The position numbers and the translations under genes are program-made. The notes beneath the pieces are model-generated. The model had not been told where the DNA came from. It saw only the letters and a list, made by a program, of their open reading frames with translations, and made no database searches. A stretch of DNA of 64,000 bases, taken from Pelagomonas calceolata (Eukaryota > Sar > Pelagophyceae > Pelagomonadales > Pelagomonadaceae). Location of the stretch: contig CAKKNE010000004.1 of NCBI GenBank assembly GCA_918797485.1, positions 620,001 through 684,000 on the forward strand, read 5' to 3'. Below, piece by piece: positions 36,647 to 46,128 of this stretch (its first letter is position 1; the number at the start of each line of letters is the position of its first letter).

Positions 36647-38899
36647 ATGGGCCGTGGCGCTGCGCGACGCACGGGAGATGTTGGGAGCGGGCCCGGCGGG
36701 ACCAAAGATGCGCACAAGAAGGCCTTGGGGCCCCAAGACGGCGGCGGCGGTCCGTCGACGGTAATTGCTTTGGGTGGAAACGGGTCGGGCTCGTCACATC
36801 CGACGAAGCCCGTCGATCTAGATGCTACTACGAAGAAACGTTACCGTTTACGCCATTTCAAACGTTTGAAAGAACGCAGCAACCGACGTAAGCGTGATCA
36901 AGATGAACGCCTTTTCACTAAAAGTCTGAAGGCGACGGCTACCAACGAAGAGCCGAATCGGAAAGAACGTCGCGAGGGTGTTCAGGGTTTTAAACCGGCC
37001 AAAAAAACAGTAAAATTGAGCGTTCCGCCGCCCAAGCCCGTGATCGTAGATGATGGCTCAAACAAATTTGGCTCTCTTCATGTGGAAACCGAAGTCACAT
37101 CATCTCTTATTTCTAAGACCACAACCGCCTCTACCACTACATCTGTCGAGGAAGACGTTTATTGGTCGCCACGCAAATCTACCGATAAACCAGTTATTTC
37201 CTACAAAGGAGAAGAGCTTGATCCAAAGGATGAACGTGACTCTAAGATTTGCAACGTCGTGCTGCGCGGTAATCACTATATTAATAAACAAGAGCGTCGC
37301 ACGACCTTCGTGGGGGCTCTGAAGACGCACTTCGACGCGCATAAGTCTGGTGATGACGGCCTGTCGAAGAAAGATGTGAACGCCGCGCTCAAGTCCTTTG
37401 CCAAGAAAGATAGAACGGGCAAGTTCCCGAAGCTCGAGGAGCTCGAGGCGCTGTTTGGAGACATGGATCTGAACGGCGCGGGCCGCGTGTCCTACGACGA
37501 GCTGACGGACTTCATCGACGACATCGACGCCGACGACATCGGCGCCGGCCGCAATCGCCGCGGGAAGGGTGCCGGTGGTATCGAAACGATTTACCTAAAA
37601 GAAGATCGTGTTCCTAAATTAGATTACATTTACCGTGAAGACCTACAAGTGACTTATTCTCTAAAATTAGGACGGTTGAAACTGCGGTTGAAACTGCGAT
37701 ATATAATTCAGCAATTGGCCTTCCGTCGTCAACACAAGGTGTCATTGAAGGTGACCCACCTGATGGCTGAGACCTTCAAACGCAACTTGATGTTCCTAAA
37801 CAACATTCCTAACAAAGATGTGGTGGTGTCTCATGGGCTTCTGGCGCTGCCTTCCACTTCCGACTGCGCGGCGACTGCTGCGCCCGGCGAGGCGTCCTTC
37901 GAGGGCCAGCACGCGGCACTTGCGGCGCTGGGCCAGGCCGTGCTCGCGGCGCTGGGCGTGGCGTTCTTCCAGGGCTCGACTCCTATCGATGTCGTCGGGG
38001 GCTACGTCTTCTCGCTGGACGTCCTCGGCGACGCGCTGTCGCTGGACGTGCTGACGAACTCAAATGTGCTTCACAAGACGGGCTTCATGGGCGCGGCGCC
38101 GACGGTGGTCTTCTTGGGTGGTTCGGAGGGACTCAACGCCCTCTTGCTGGACGCGTCGGCGGCCGCGGCGCTCGACGGCGTGTTCAAGGGCCTCTTCGGC
38201 GTCGCTGCGCTTCGCGGGCAACCGGTAGTCGTGGGCGCGGCGCCGGACGTGCCATTGTATAATTCTTCGGACGGCCTAGACGTCTTCTCGGACAACCTCT
38301 GCCAGCGGGCTGGCGGCGCGCGGCTCGTGGGCGCGTTGACGGATTCATTAGATGGGCTACGGACGGCGGGCCTCGCGGCGGCGGCCGCGGACGCGGCGTG
38401 CGTCCAGGGCTCGGCTTCGCTCGACGTCGCGTTGTGTCAGAACTCGCCGCGGGCCGTCGCGCGGCTCGTGGGCGCGTTGACGGATTCATTAGATGGGCTA
38501 CGGACGGCGAGCCTCGCGGTGGCGGTCGCGGACGCGGCGTGCGTCCAGGGCTCGGCTTCGCTCGACGTCGCGTTGTGTCAGAACTCGCCGCGGGCCGTCG
38601 CGCGGCTCGTGGGCGCGTTGACGGATTCATTAGATGGGCTACGGACGGCGGGCCTCGCGGCGGCGGTCGCGGACGCGGCGTGCGCCCAGGGCTCGGCCGC
38701 TCGGCGTCGCGTTGTGTCAGAACTCGCCGCGGGCCGTCGCGCGGCTCGTGGGCGCGTTGACGGATTCATTAGATGGGCTACGGACGGCGGGCCTCGCGGC
38801 GGCGGCCGCGGACGCGGCGTGCCCAGGGCCCGGCTTCGCTCGACGTCGCGTTGTGTCAGAACTCGCCGCGGGCCGTCGCGCGGCTCGTGGGCGCGTTGA
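36647..38899 (+). CDS. EF-hand ORF entering the 141-bp repeat array (N-terminal part of a large locus)
   Basis: From the ATG at 36647 the frame runs 750 codons. It starts with a Gly-rich and then a basic segment (TTKKRYRLRHFKRLKER, EEPNRKERREG). An EF-hand pair follows at about 220-300 (DGLSKKDVNAALKSF, FGDMDLNGAGRVSYDELTDF); the second loop D-M-D-L-N-G-A-G-R-V-S-Y-D-E is a fair calcium site. Next comes a Lys/Leu-rich part (VTHLMAETFKRNLMFLNNI), then an alanine/leucine-rich stretch that leads into the array. The repeat frame LVGALTDSLDGLRTA is kept through three units and lost at the first 139-bp unit, so residues after about 38695 are out of the repeat frame. Base composition is patchy: 36.8-37.3 and 37.6-37.85 kb are AT-richer, and the EF-hand between them is GC-rich. 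Confidence 0.5.
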   Translation: MGRGAARRTGDVGSGPGGTKDAHKKALGPQDGGGGPSTVIALGGNGSGSSHPTKPVDLDATTKKRYRLRHFKRLKERSNRRKRDQDERLFTKSLKATATNEEPNRKERREGVQGFKPAKKTVKLSVPPPKPVIVDDGSNKFGSLHVETEVTSSLISKTTTASTTTSVEEDVYWSPRKSTDKPVISYKGEELDPKDERDSKICNVVLRGNHYINKQERRTTFVGALKTHFDAHKSGDDGLSKKDVNAALKSFAKKDRTGKFPKLEELEALFGDMDLNGAGRVSYDELTDFIDDIDADDIGAGRNRRGKGAGGIETIYLKEDRVPKLDYIYREDLQVTYSLKLGRLKLRLKLRYIIQQLAFRRQHKVSLKVTHLMAETFKRNLMFLNNIPNKDVVVSHGLLALPSTSDCAATAAPGEASFEGQHAALAALGQAVLAALGVAFFQGSTPIDVVGGYVFSLDVLGDALSLDVLTNSNVLHKTGFMGAAPTVVFLGGSEGLNALLLDASAAAALDGVFKGLFGVAALRGQPVVVGAAPDVPLYNSSDGLDVFSDNLCQRAGGARLVGALTDSLDGLRTAGLAAAAADAACVQGSASLDVALCQNSPRAVARLVGALTDSLDGLRTASLAVAVADAACVQGSASLDVALCQNSPRAVARLVGALTDSLDGLRTAGLAAAVADAACAQGSAARRRVVSELAAGRRAARGRVDGFIRWATDGGPRGGGRGRGVPRARLRSTSRCVRTRRGPSRGSWAR

Positions 38900-40092
38900 C
38901 GGATTCATTAGATGGGCTACGGACGGCGAGCCTCGCGGTGGCGGTCGCGGACGCGGCGTGCGTCCAGGGCTCGGCCGCTCGACGTCGCGTTGTGTCAGAA
39001 CTCGCCGCGGGCCGTCGCGCGGCTCGTGGGCGCGTTGACGGATTCATTAGATGGGCTACGGACGGCGGGCCTCGCGGCGGCGGTCGCGGACGCGGCGTGC
39101 GCCCAGGGCTCGGCCGCTCGACGTCGCGTTGTGTCAGAACTCGCCGCGGGCCGTCGCGCGGCTCGTGGGCGCGTTGACGGATTCATTAGATGGGCTACGG
39201 ACGGCGAGCCTCGCGGTGGCGGTCGCGGACGCGGCGTGCGTCCAGGGCTCGGCTTCGCTCGACGTCGCGTTGTGTCAGAACTCGCCGCGGGCCGTCGCGC
39301 GGCTCGTGGGCGCGTTGACGGATTCATTAGATGGGCTACGGACGGCGGGCCTCGCGGCGGCGGTCGCGGACGCGGCGTGCGTCCAGGGCTCGGCTTCGCT
39401 CGACGTCGCGTTGTGTCAGAACTCGCCGCGGGCCGTCGCGCGGCTCGTGGGCGCGTTGACGGATTCATTAGATGGGCTACGGACGGCGAGCCTCGCGGTG
39501 GCGGTCGCGGACGCGGCGTGCGTCCAGGGCTCGGCTTCGCTCGACGTCGCGTTGTGTCAGAACTCGCCGCGGGCCGTCGCGCGGCTCGTGGGCGCGTTGA
39601 CGGATTCATTAGATGGGCTACGGACGGCGAGCCTCGCGGTGGCGGTCGCGGACGCGGCGTGCGTCCAGGGCTCGGCTTCGCTCGACGTCGCGTTGTGTCA
39701 GAACTCGCCGCGGGCCGTCGCGCGGCTCGTGGGCGCGTTGACGGATTCATTAGATGGGCTACGGACGGCGGGCCTCGCGGCGGCGGTCGCGGACGCGGCG
39801 TGCGCCCAGGGCTCGGCCGCTCGGCGTCGCGTTGTGTCAGAACTCGCCGCGGGCCGTCGCGCGGCTCGTGGGCGCGTTGACGGATTCATTAGATGGGCTA
39901 CGGACGGCGAGCCTCGCGGTGGCGGTCGCGGACGCGGCGTGCGTCCAGGGCTCGGCTTCGCTCGACGTCGCGTTGTGTCAGAACTCGCCGCGGGCCGTCG
40001 CGCGGCTCGTGGGCGCGTTGACGGATTCATTAGATGGGCTACGGACGGCGGGCCTCGCGGCGGCGGTCGCGGACGCGGCGTGCGTCCAGGGC
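38321..40092 (+). repeat. Array of 13 units of 141 or 139 bp (47-residue coding repeat)
   Basis: Landmark TTGACGGATTCATTAG recurs at 38336, 38477, 38618, 38757, 38896, 39035, 39174, 39315, 39456, 39597, 39738, 39877 and 40018. Spacing is 141 bp seven times and 139 bp five times. A 141-bp unit encodes LVGALTDSLDGLRTA..., ending DVALCQNSPRAVAR. Units of two subtypes (TAGLAAA and TASLAVA) mostly alternate, hinting at a 280-bp higher-order unit. Units are nearly identical, so copy number and phase may be affected by assembly. Confidence 0.9.
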
Positions 40093-43000
40093 CCGGAGGC
40101 AGTCTTGTCCGACAATACCTTGTTAGATGAGGCCATGGAGAAACATCGACTCGATAGTATGAAAGAGCAAAAAGTGATACAAATATTGGTCGTTACCGCC
40201 TCGGGCGCGAAGAGGCCCTCTGTTTTTGTGAAGCCGTGGGCGATCGTCGGTGATCTCATGCGCGAGATCCAGCAGAAGATTGGTGGTCCCCTGTCAAAAT
40301 ATCAGTATCTGCAGTCCATCGGCGGCAGACAGATGCACAAAGCCGCTTTGCTCCAGCACTACGACATCCAGAATAATTCTACTGTGGTTTTGTCGGAGCC
40401 CTGGCCTGGGCATCTTCTAGGAGGCTCGTTGTTGTCGTTGAAAGAGCTCATTGACAAGGGCAGCCTAAACGTGGGCGACATCATCGTCTTCAGAGAACAC
40501 AATCACCAAGAGGAAGGCGAACTGCTCGAGAACGGTTGGATCAGGCACGAGGGCACAGTCTACAAGTCGGCGAGCGCGTTCGTGGGGGCGATGCGCGGGC
40601 AATCTTCCAGTGGATATAACTTTCTCTATACGGCTACCGGTACGCCGATCCAGTCGCTCCGCAGCGACCCCTCCGAGAGTAGCTCGAACGACGACGACTT
40701 GCGCAGCGACTCGAACAGCGACGACGAGGCGCCCCCGCAGCCGCCTGGGGACCAGCAGCTCGCGGGCCGGCGGCGGCGCCAGCCAACCGAGCGCTTTGAT
40801 CATCAACAGCAAGAGGGCGAGTATTATGTGAAGCGTGGGCCCGCTGTGGGTGGCGCAGGCGACGGTGACGACGACGTGGTCATGGAGGACGATGACGAGC
40901 AGTCCCAGCCGCAACAAGCTCCGCTCATATCCACACAACCTATAGGTAACAGTAGCTCGAACGGCGACGACTCGAGCAGCGACAGCAGCGAGAAGGCGAC
41001 GCCCTGGATGACCCGCCCTACGGACGACGCCCAAATCCGGCGCAACCAGGCCGAGGCGCGGAGGAAACTAGCTGCTGAGAGGGAACGGTTGAAGAAGAGA
41101 CCTTTAGCGAAGGGCGGATTGTCGTCGGACGGCGGCAGTGCATCAAAGCCCTCTCCGCAGAAGAAGCGCGCGCCGCCGCCGCCTCCTCCTCATGACGCCG
41201 ACATGGAGGACGAAGACGAGCAGCTGCAGCTGCAACGAGCTCTGATCATGTCCAAACAACGTATGGAAGAGGGATTGGTGAAGGACGATGGCAAGCCGGC
41301 GGCGAAGCCGAAGCGCAAGCGCCGCGTGATCGAAGAACTCGACGAAGAGGACGACGGCGGCGCGCTGGAAGGGCTCACATCTCAGCCGTCCCTGCCCGAG
41401 CCACCCTCGAAAAACGATGACGGTCATCCATCTGCGACGGCGGACCACGCGCGGCCCGGCGGTGTACCGCCACCACCTTCTCTCCCACCGGCGAAGCGCT
41501 CGTGCCAATCCTCTTCGCCGACCTCCGGGAATGTCAAAGTGTTCTTCGACGGCGACCTGCCTAGCGAGTCCGTTTTACAGGGACTGAGGGACGCGGGCGT
41601 CAGCATAGTGAATCGGCCGCGCGACGCTACGTATGTCGTGTGCGAGGAGCCGCTACGACTTTCGCTTACGTTTACCGCTGCCAGCTGCATCGTGCATTAT
41701 GCTGTGACTTACGAGTGGGTCCATGCTACCATCCAGGCCGTTCGCCCCGTAGATGCGACGAACTACGTTGTGGACAGCCACGAGCTCGAACAAGAAGTTG
41801 GATTTAATCTCGCCGATAATTTGAGGCGGAACCGTGAGGCGCGGGACCGCTCGGAATTACGCCTGCTTCAGGACTACGCGGTGTGTGTGGATCCGGACTT
41901 TCAGTGGCCACGTGATCTATTGCATGATTTGCAGGAGATGATCGACTGCTCCGACGCGATGCGGCTCGAATTTAGTAATGTGGTCGAATTAGACGGCACC
42001 CTACCGCAAGAAGGAGCCATCATCATCAAAGACGACAGTGGGCTAGTAGATGAGGCGCTTGTGGACGATATCGCGTCCCCAACCACTGTATTAAAGCACC
42101 GGTATCTCTGTGAGTGCCTTCTGAGGAGGGCGTACCCCTGGGAAGAAGTGGCCGAAGCACCAGCACCCGCCGCACCGGACTCGTCCTTTACGAGGCCCGC
42201 GACCATCGATTCCTTGAGGAACAACCCCCTTCCCTTGGAGTCTAGGCATAGGCCGCCAGGTAGCGCTATTGTGCATGGGGACTACGACCTCCTCGAGGTG
42301 CTATGTGCTAAAGCTGCTAATGCCACACCAGCGGAAGTTGTGGCCTGGAAAATTTATGGAAGTTTACGTCTCCAAGACCTCAAAGATCTCCTGGAAGCGA
42401 ACGGCCAGTCCAAGGTCGGCAACGAGGCCTTTGTACTCAGAAAGGTCATTGACGGCGCGGCGCGCGGCGCGCCGGCCATCTGTAGTATCTGTGGGCAAGG
42501 CAAGCCCAAGCCCGTCGAGGGCGAGCTAGGGAGGTGGTGTTGCCCCGGCTACTATGATCAGTCTTTATCTTATACGAGCTGCCCCCAGACCTGGACGGAC
42601 GCGACACTACCTAGAAAGCAGTGGATCGATACAGATAGAGGCTTCGGCGGCCGGGCGAACCCTCCTTCTGTCCCTCTGCCCACGAGCTTCACGCAAGATG
42701 AGGTTAACGACTTCTACGCCAGAGCTGAGACTCGCCCGGTGGCACCGGCCTGGATGAGAGCACAAGTTGAGGAGGCGCTGGCGCCCGCCCCGCGGCAGGG
42801 CGATGCCAACACGCTCGACATGCTAGGCGAGCTCGTCGACCAGTTAAACCCCATGGTGGTGCAGAATTCGAGTGCTGCGGTTCGCCTCAACGTCCACATC
42901 ATGGGGATGAAACTAGTGACGCTCGCGAGATCGGGCGGCGATGGCGACGATCACGAAGAGGAAGGCAAGACTGGCGGAGATCCGAGTCCGCCACCGGCTC

Positions 43001-46000
43001 CACCTGCTCCGCGGGTGCCACTGCCAGAGGACGCTGACAATTGGCCAAAAGCTTTCATTGAACTGCTGCGCGAGAAGAAGGTGAAGTGCACCTTTACGGA
43101 TCCAAATCCCAAGTCAGCACGGCGTTGGTTAGGCGCCAAGTCAGCAAGTGCTGCTCGCTATGATGGGTATATGGGCGCCACCAATATCGGGGATTATTTC
43201 GTCATCTTCGGCGGCAACATGGGTGACCTGCGCAACGATATCGATCATAAATACTGCAAGCTCGACAAATCGGCGCGCGACGCCGCGTGGCTCGAGTTCT
43301 TGGAGTCGGGCGAGGACTTTCAGTCGAAGGCGGCGGCGGCGGCGGCGAGGGCCAAGCCCGGCGCTAAATCGGGCGGCGGCGCCGCCGATGACGCTGATAA
43401 TGAGGACCTGATTGACACGGATACGAACCCTCCGACAGAGCCCCTCGTACTGCCACCTAACTGGAAAGACAGCGTTCGGCGGCGCCCGAACTCTCAGTTG
43501 GAAGCAGCGGTGTGTGCGCTGGATGCCGCCCTCAGGGGCAAGACGAGCTTTACTAAGGAATGGGACCTACTCTTGAAGCATCGCTGTTATTGTTTATATC
43601 AACACGAGGACGATCCAGCTAATAAAGCAGTGAAGAACCTCGAAGTGCCGATCGGTTGGCCGTCATACAAGGGGTTCAGCAAGGACCCAAAGAAGAATAG
43701 ACCTTCCAGCCTGAAGTTGTTGCGCAAATACCTCAAGTATGCACTGCGACTCGCGAAGGAAGGAGGCGAATACTGCCTAGACGGCGCGCAGAGCGAAAGC
43801 AATCGCTGGTGGCCGGAGGAGAGGGAGAAATTTCACGAGGCCATGGCGACGCTCAACATAAAGCGGAGCGGGGGTGCAAAGAACATATTGAAGGACGACT
43901 GCCGCCGGATCGCGGAGAGCATACCCAACAAAACGACTGAGCAGGTCCTTAGGCACGGTGTTGGTTACTTCAGCTCCTTCGATGCGGAAGCGCAAGCTAT
44001 TGAAAAGCTCACTAGAACTGGCGACCCCTACGTGAAGTCCGTCTTGGACACGGACGCCACCGACGCGTCCAAGCTCCTCTTCTGCATCATATCTACAGGC
44101 CGGTGGGTCGACGCCAAACTCATTGAATTGAGACTGTTAAAAGCTGGCCTAGGAGCATCACAAATACTGTGGGTCGTGGGCACCCAGGGAGAAGTGGCCA
44201 AGTACAAGTCGCAATGCTATGGTGAAGTAGTAGTAGGAGGCGGTCTCTCTGCGTCGAGAAACGAAGCTCTAGATCAGGCCCGACGCCGCGGCTGCGTGTG
44301 CGTGCAACTGAGGGACAGTGTTTGTAAGTGCGTGGTAATACAGGAGGGCAGATCGCTAGCTGATTTCCACAAAGGGATAGGTCTGTGGAAAGAGCCAGCG
44401 AGTCTGAAGGCGGCCAACACCGCGGGCTCGAAGAAGGTGGAGGCGACACTGGTGGTCGCGGCCGAGTTGTTGTACAAATTGATGAAAGCGACGGACAAAC
44501 GCTTGGCAGGCTGCTTCCCTGTCCGGAACGAGGGCTTCGCCGCAAGCAAGGAACCGGTGCAGCAGCGGGAACTTGTTGATGAAAGGCTGTTGGTAATCGA
44601 CCCGAAGGACACCGAATTGAAATTCGACGAATCATTGAATTTCAGGGAGGTCGACGAGTTCACGGCGCAGCACTTCAACACTTATGGCGGGATTTGTAGA
44701 TCAAACCGCGTGCTGTGTGTGGGACAAAACGACCAGAAGAAGCGACGTGTGGGGCTAGGATCCTGGGTCACCCCGGAGGGACCTAGTGAAGAGGATAAAC
44801 GGAACGCCATCGATTCACTGCTCAATAAGCATCGCGACTTGTTCCGTGAGAGGATCATCTACAATAGAACAACACGCCCGCACGATAGATATGTGTTGAG
44901 TTGGAAACAAAAGGACGCCTCTCCGGAGCCGAAGGATCAAAATGAGACCATGGAGGACGTGCAGCCCGGCGAGCAGACCAACCCGTCTACACAACTACCG
45001 TTCGACGCCGCGTCTTTGGCGGCCCTGGAATGTCCGCCGGTGCCGGCAGCTATGCGAAAACCGACCCCAAAGGAAAAATTTATACGCTTCGCATTTCTGG
45101 CGCGCGAGACGTTCAAGTGTGAGAACGGCGAAAAAAGCGAGGCTGCCCTGATTTTGCCACACGAAGAAGGCAATTCCCGACAGGAAGGCCAGGTTCGCGT
45201 GCTTTGCGAGTTAGTGAAAGGTAGGTTCACCCACAAGGTGAAGTTCGCATCACGTGCTTCTAAGGAGCAGCTTACTATTTTGGGAGAGGACGATTATGGC
45301 TTCGAATTTATACGGACGAAGGCGCCTGCGATGTACAGAGATATGAAGTGCATTTTTGTGGTGGATCCCAGGGCCAAGGGTGGTTCTTTCAGGCCCCGAT
45401 GTGCCCATGCGAAAGGTTTTGTCACACTCGCCAATGGATGTGCGCGAGGCTTAGAGTGCCCTAATTCTAAAATAGACATCGAACAGCACCACATCACCGC
45501 GCATGAACGCGACTGCCTCTTGGCCCCATCCACAATGCTCATCAACACGGGGTTGCTCGCCAGCGGCATTTGGGGAAGGCAACGACCCTTACACAAGCAG
45601 CTCAACAAGCTCTGGGAGATGATCCAGCATCAACATTCCATTAACGATAAAACCTTTGTCCATCGAAACGAGATCTCGGTTCCAGTTGACACTAAGCAGT
45701 CAGGCGACGCATATGGTGGACATAGTACTCTATGGAATGAACTCAAACCAGGCGGCAAATTATTTAGGCACTTGAAAGAAGCTGTTCCTACTCGTGTACA
45801 TGATCTGCTGCCAGAGGGTCTGCCCAACGACTTCACGACGCGGGGCACGTACTACGAACTCAAGAACGATAGTGAAGAATACTTCCCGTTCTGGGGCCGG
45901 GACACGCTTCTCTATTATGAGCCCAAGTCGAAAAATCAAACGCTGTCCGTCGTTTATGGGAAATGCCCCATAACAGGAGTGGGCGGACGAAAGACGAAGA

Positions 46001-46128
46001 AACAAAATCCTTTTCCCCTTGTGCTACACCACATCACAGTCGATAAAAAGGAATACTTTGTTGGCTTCATCAACGACAGTGTGAACAGGGGCCTCGGCAG
46101 CACCGGCGCCCCGAATCCGTTTGCCTAG
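39754..46128 (+). CDS. Giant multidomain protein: Ub-like, RAMA, UIM-like, BRCT, PADR1, SANT, TET-associated glycosyltransferase-like
   Basis: About 2000 intronless codons; the repeat frame is regained near 39826, and ATG 40135 (MEKHRLDSMKEQK) is a possible start. Domains by DNA position: a ubiquitin-like fold 40165-40410 (VTASGAKRPSVFVKPW); a RAMA domain 40430-40660 (LKELIDKGSLNVGDIIVF, YKSASAFVGAM); acidic linkers with a UIM-like helix (EQLQLQRALIMSKQ) and NLS (KPKRKRR); BRCT-like 41530-41790; PADR1 zinc site 42340-42640 (CSICGQGK, WCCPGYYDQSLSYTSCPQTW); Myb/SANT 43790-43990 (WWPEEREKFHEAMATL); a glycosyltransferase-like module 44040-44920 (IISTGRWVDAKLIELRLL, SASRNEALDQARRRG, FREVDEFTAQHFNTYGGICR). 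An unassigned tail follows. Probably nuclear; it may read or glucosylate modified bases. The array upstream may be part of the same gene. Confidence 0.6.
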   Translation: MGYGRRASRRRSRTRRAPRARPLGVALCQNSPRAVARLVGALTDSLDGLRTASLAVAVADAACVQGSASLDVALCQNSPRAVARLVGALTDSLDGLRTAGLAAAVADAACVQGPEAVLSDNTLLDEAMEKHRLDSMKEQKVIQILVVTASGAKRPSVFVKPWAIVGDLMREIQQKIGGPLSKYQYLQSIGGRQMHKAALLQHYDIQNNSTVVLSEPWPGHLLGGSLLSLKELIDKGSLNVGDIIVFREHNHQEEGELLENGWIRHEGTVYKSASAFVGAMRGQSSSGYNFLYTATGTPIQSLRSDPSESSSNDDDLRSDSNSDDEAPPQPPGDQQLAGRRRRQPTERFDHQQQEGEYYVKRGPAVGGAGDGDDDVVMEDDDEQSQPQQAPLISTQPIGNSSSNGDDSSSDSSEKATPWMTRPTDDAQIRRNQAEARRKLAAERERLKKRPLAKGGLSSDGGSASKPSPQKKRAPPPPPPHDADMEDEDEQLQLQRALIMSKQRMEEGLVKDDGKPAAKPKRKRRVIEELDEEDDGGALEGLTSQPSLPEPPSKNDDGHPSATADHARPGGVPPPPSLPPAKRSCQSSSPTSGNVKVFFDGDLPSESVLQGLRDAGVSIVNRPRDATYVVCEEPLRLSLTFTAASCIVHYAVTYEWVHATIQAVRPVDATNYVVDSHELEQEVGFNLADNLRRNREARDRSELRLLQDYAVCVDPDFQWPRDLLHDLQEMIDCSDAMRLEFSNVVELDGTLPQEGAIIIKDDSGLVDEALVDDIASPTTVLKHRYLCECLLRRAYPWEEVAEAPAPAAPDSSFTRPATIDSLRNNPLPLESRHRPPGSAIVHGDYDLLEVLCAKAANATPAEVVAWKIYGSLRLQDLKDLLEANGQSKVGNEAFVLRKVIDGAARGAPAICSICGQGKPKPVEGELGRWCCPGYYDQSLSYTSCPQTWTDATLPRKQWIDTDRGFGGRANPPSVPLPTSFTQDEVNDFYARAETRPVAPAWMRAQVEEALAPAPRQGDANTLDMLGELVDQLNPMVVQNSSAAVRLNVHIMGMKLVTLARSGGDGDDHEEEGKTGGDPSPPPAPPAPRVPLPEDADNWPKAFIELLREKKVKCTFTDPNPKSARRWLGAKSASAARYDGYMGATNIGDYFVIFGGNMGDLRNDIDHKYCKLDKSARDAAWLEFLESGEDFQSKAAAAAARAKPGAKSGGGAADDADNEDLIDTDTNPPTEPLVLPPNWKDSVRRRPNSQLEAAVCALDAALRGKTSFTKEWDLLLKHRCYCLYQHEDDPANKAVKNLEVPIGWPSYKGFSKDPKKNRPSSLKLLRKYLKYALRLAKEGGEYCLDGAQSESNRWWPEEREKFHEAMATLNIKRSGGAKNILKDDCRRIAESIPNKTTEQVLRHGVGYFSSFDAEAQAIEKLTRTGDPYVKSVLDTDATDASKLLFCIISTGRWVDAKLIELRLLKAGLGASQILWVVGTQGEVAKYKSQCYGEVVVGGGLSASRNEALDQARRRGCVCVQLRDSVCKCVVIQEGRSLADFHKGIGLWKEPASLKAANTAGSKKVEATLVVAAELLYKLMKATDKRLAGCFPVRNEGFAASKEPVQQRELVDERLLVIDPKDTELKFDESLNFREVDEFTAQHFNTYGGICRSNRVLCVGQNDQKKRRVGLGSWVTPEGPSEEDKRNAIDSLLNKHRDLFRERIIYNRTTRPHDRYVLSWKQKDASPEPKDQNETMEDVQPGEQTNPSTQLPFDAASLAALECPPVPAAMRKPTPKEKFIRFAFLARETFKCENGEKSEAALILPHEEGNSRQEGQVRVLCELVKGRFTHKVKFASRASKEQLTILGEDDYGFEFIRTKAPAMYRDMKCIFVVDPRAKGGSFRPRCAHAKGFVTLANGCARGLECPNSKIDIEQHHITAHERDCLLAPSTMLINTGLLASGIWGRQRPLHKQLNKLWEMIQHQHSINDKTFVHRNEISVPVDTKQSGDAYGGHSTLWNELKPGGKLFRHLKEAVPTRVHDLLPEGLPNDFTTRGTYYELKNDSEEYFPFWGRDTLLYYEPKSKNQTLSVVYGKCPITGVGGRKTKKQNPFPLVLHHITVDKKEYFVGFINDSVNRGLGSTGAPNPFA

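Noticed and set aside
38995-39750. Long minus-strand frames through the repeat array, encoding MNPSTRPRAARRPAASSDTT-type repeats
   Set aside because: They are shadows of a GC-rich unit that lacks stops in several frames; composition is Arg/Pro-rich and they stop at array edges.
38321-40092. Possible CRISPR array or satellite
   Set aside because: Units are contiguous 139-141 bp copies without unique spacers, and they encode protein in the frame of the flanking ORFs.
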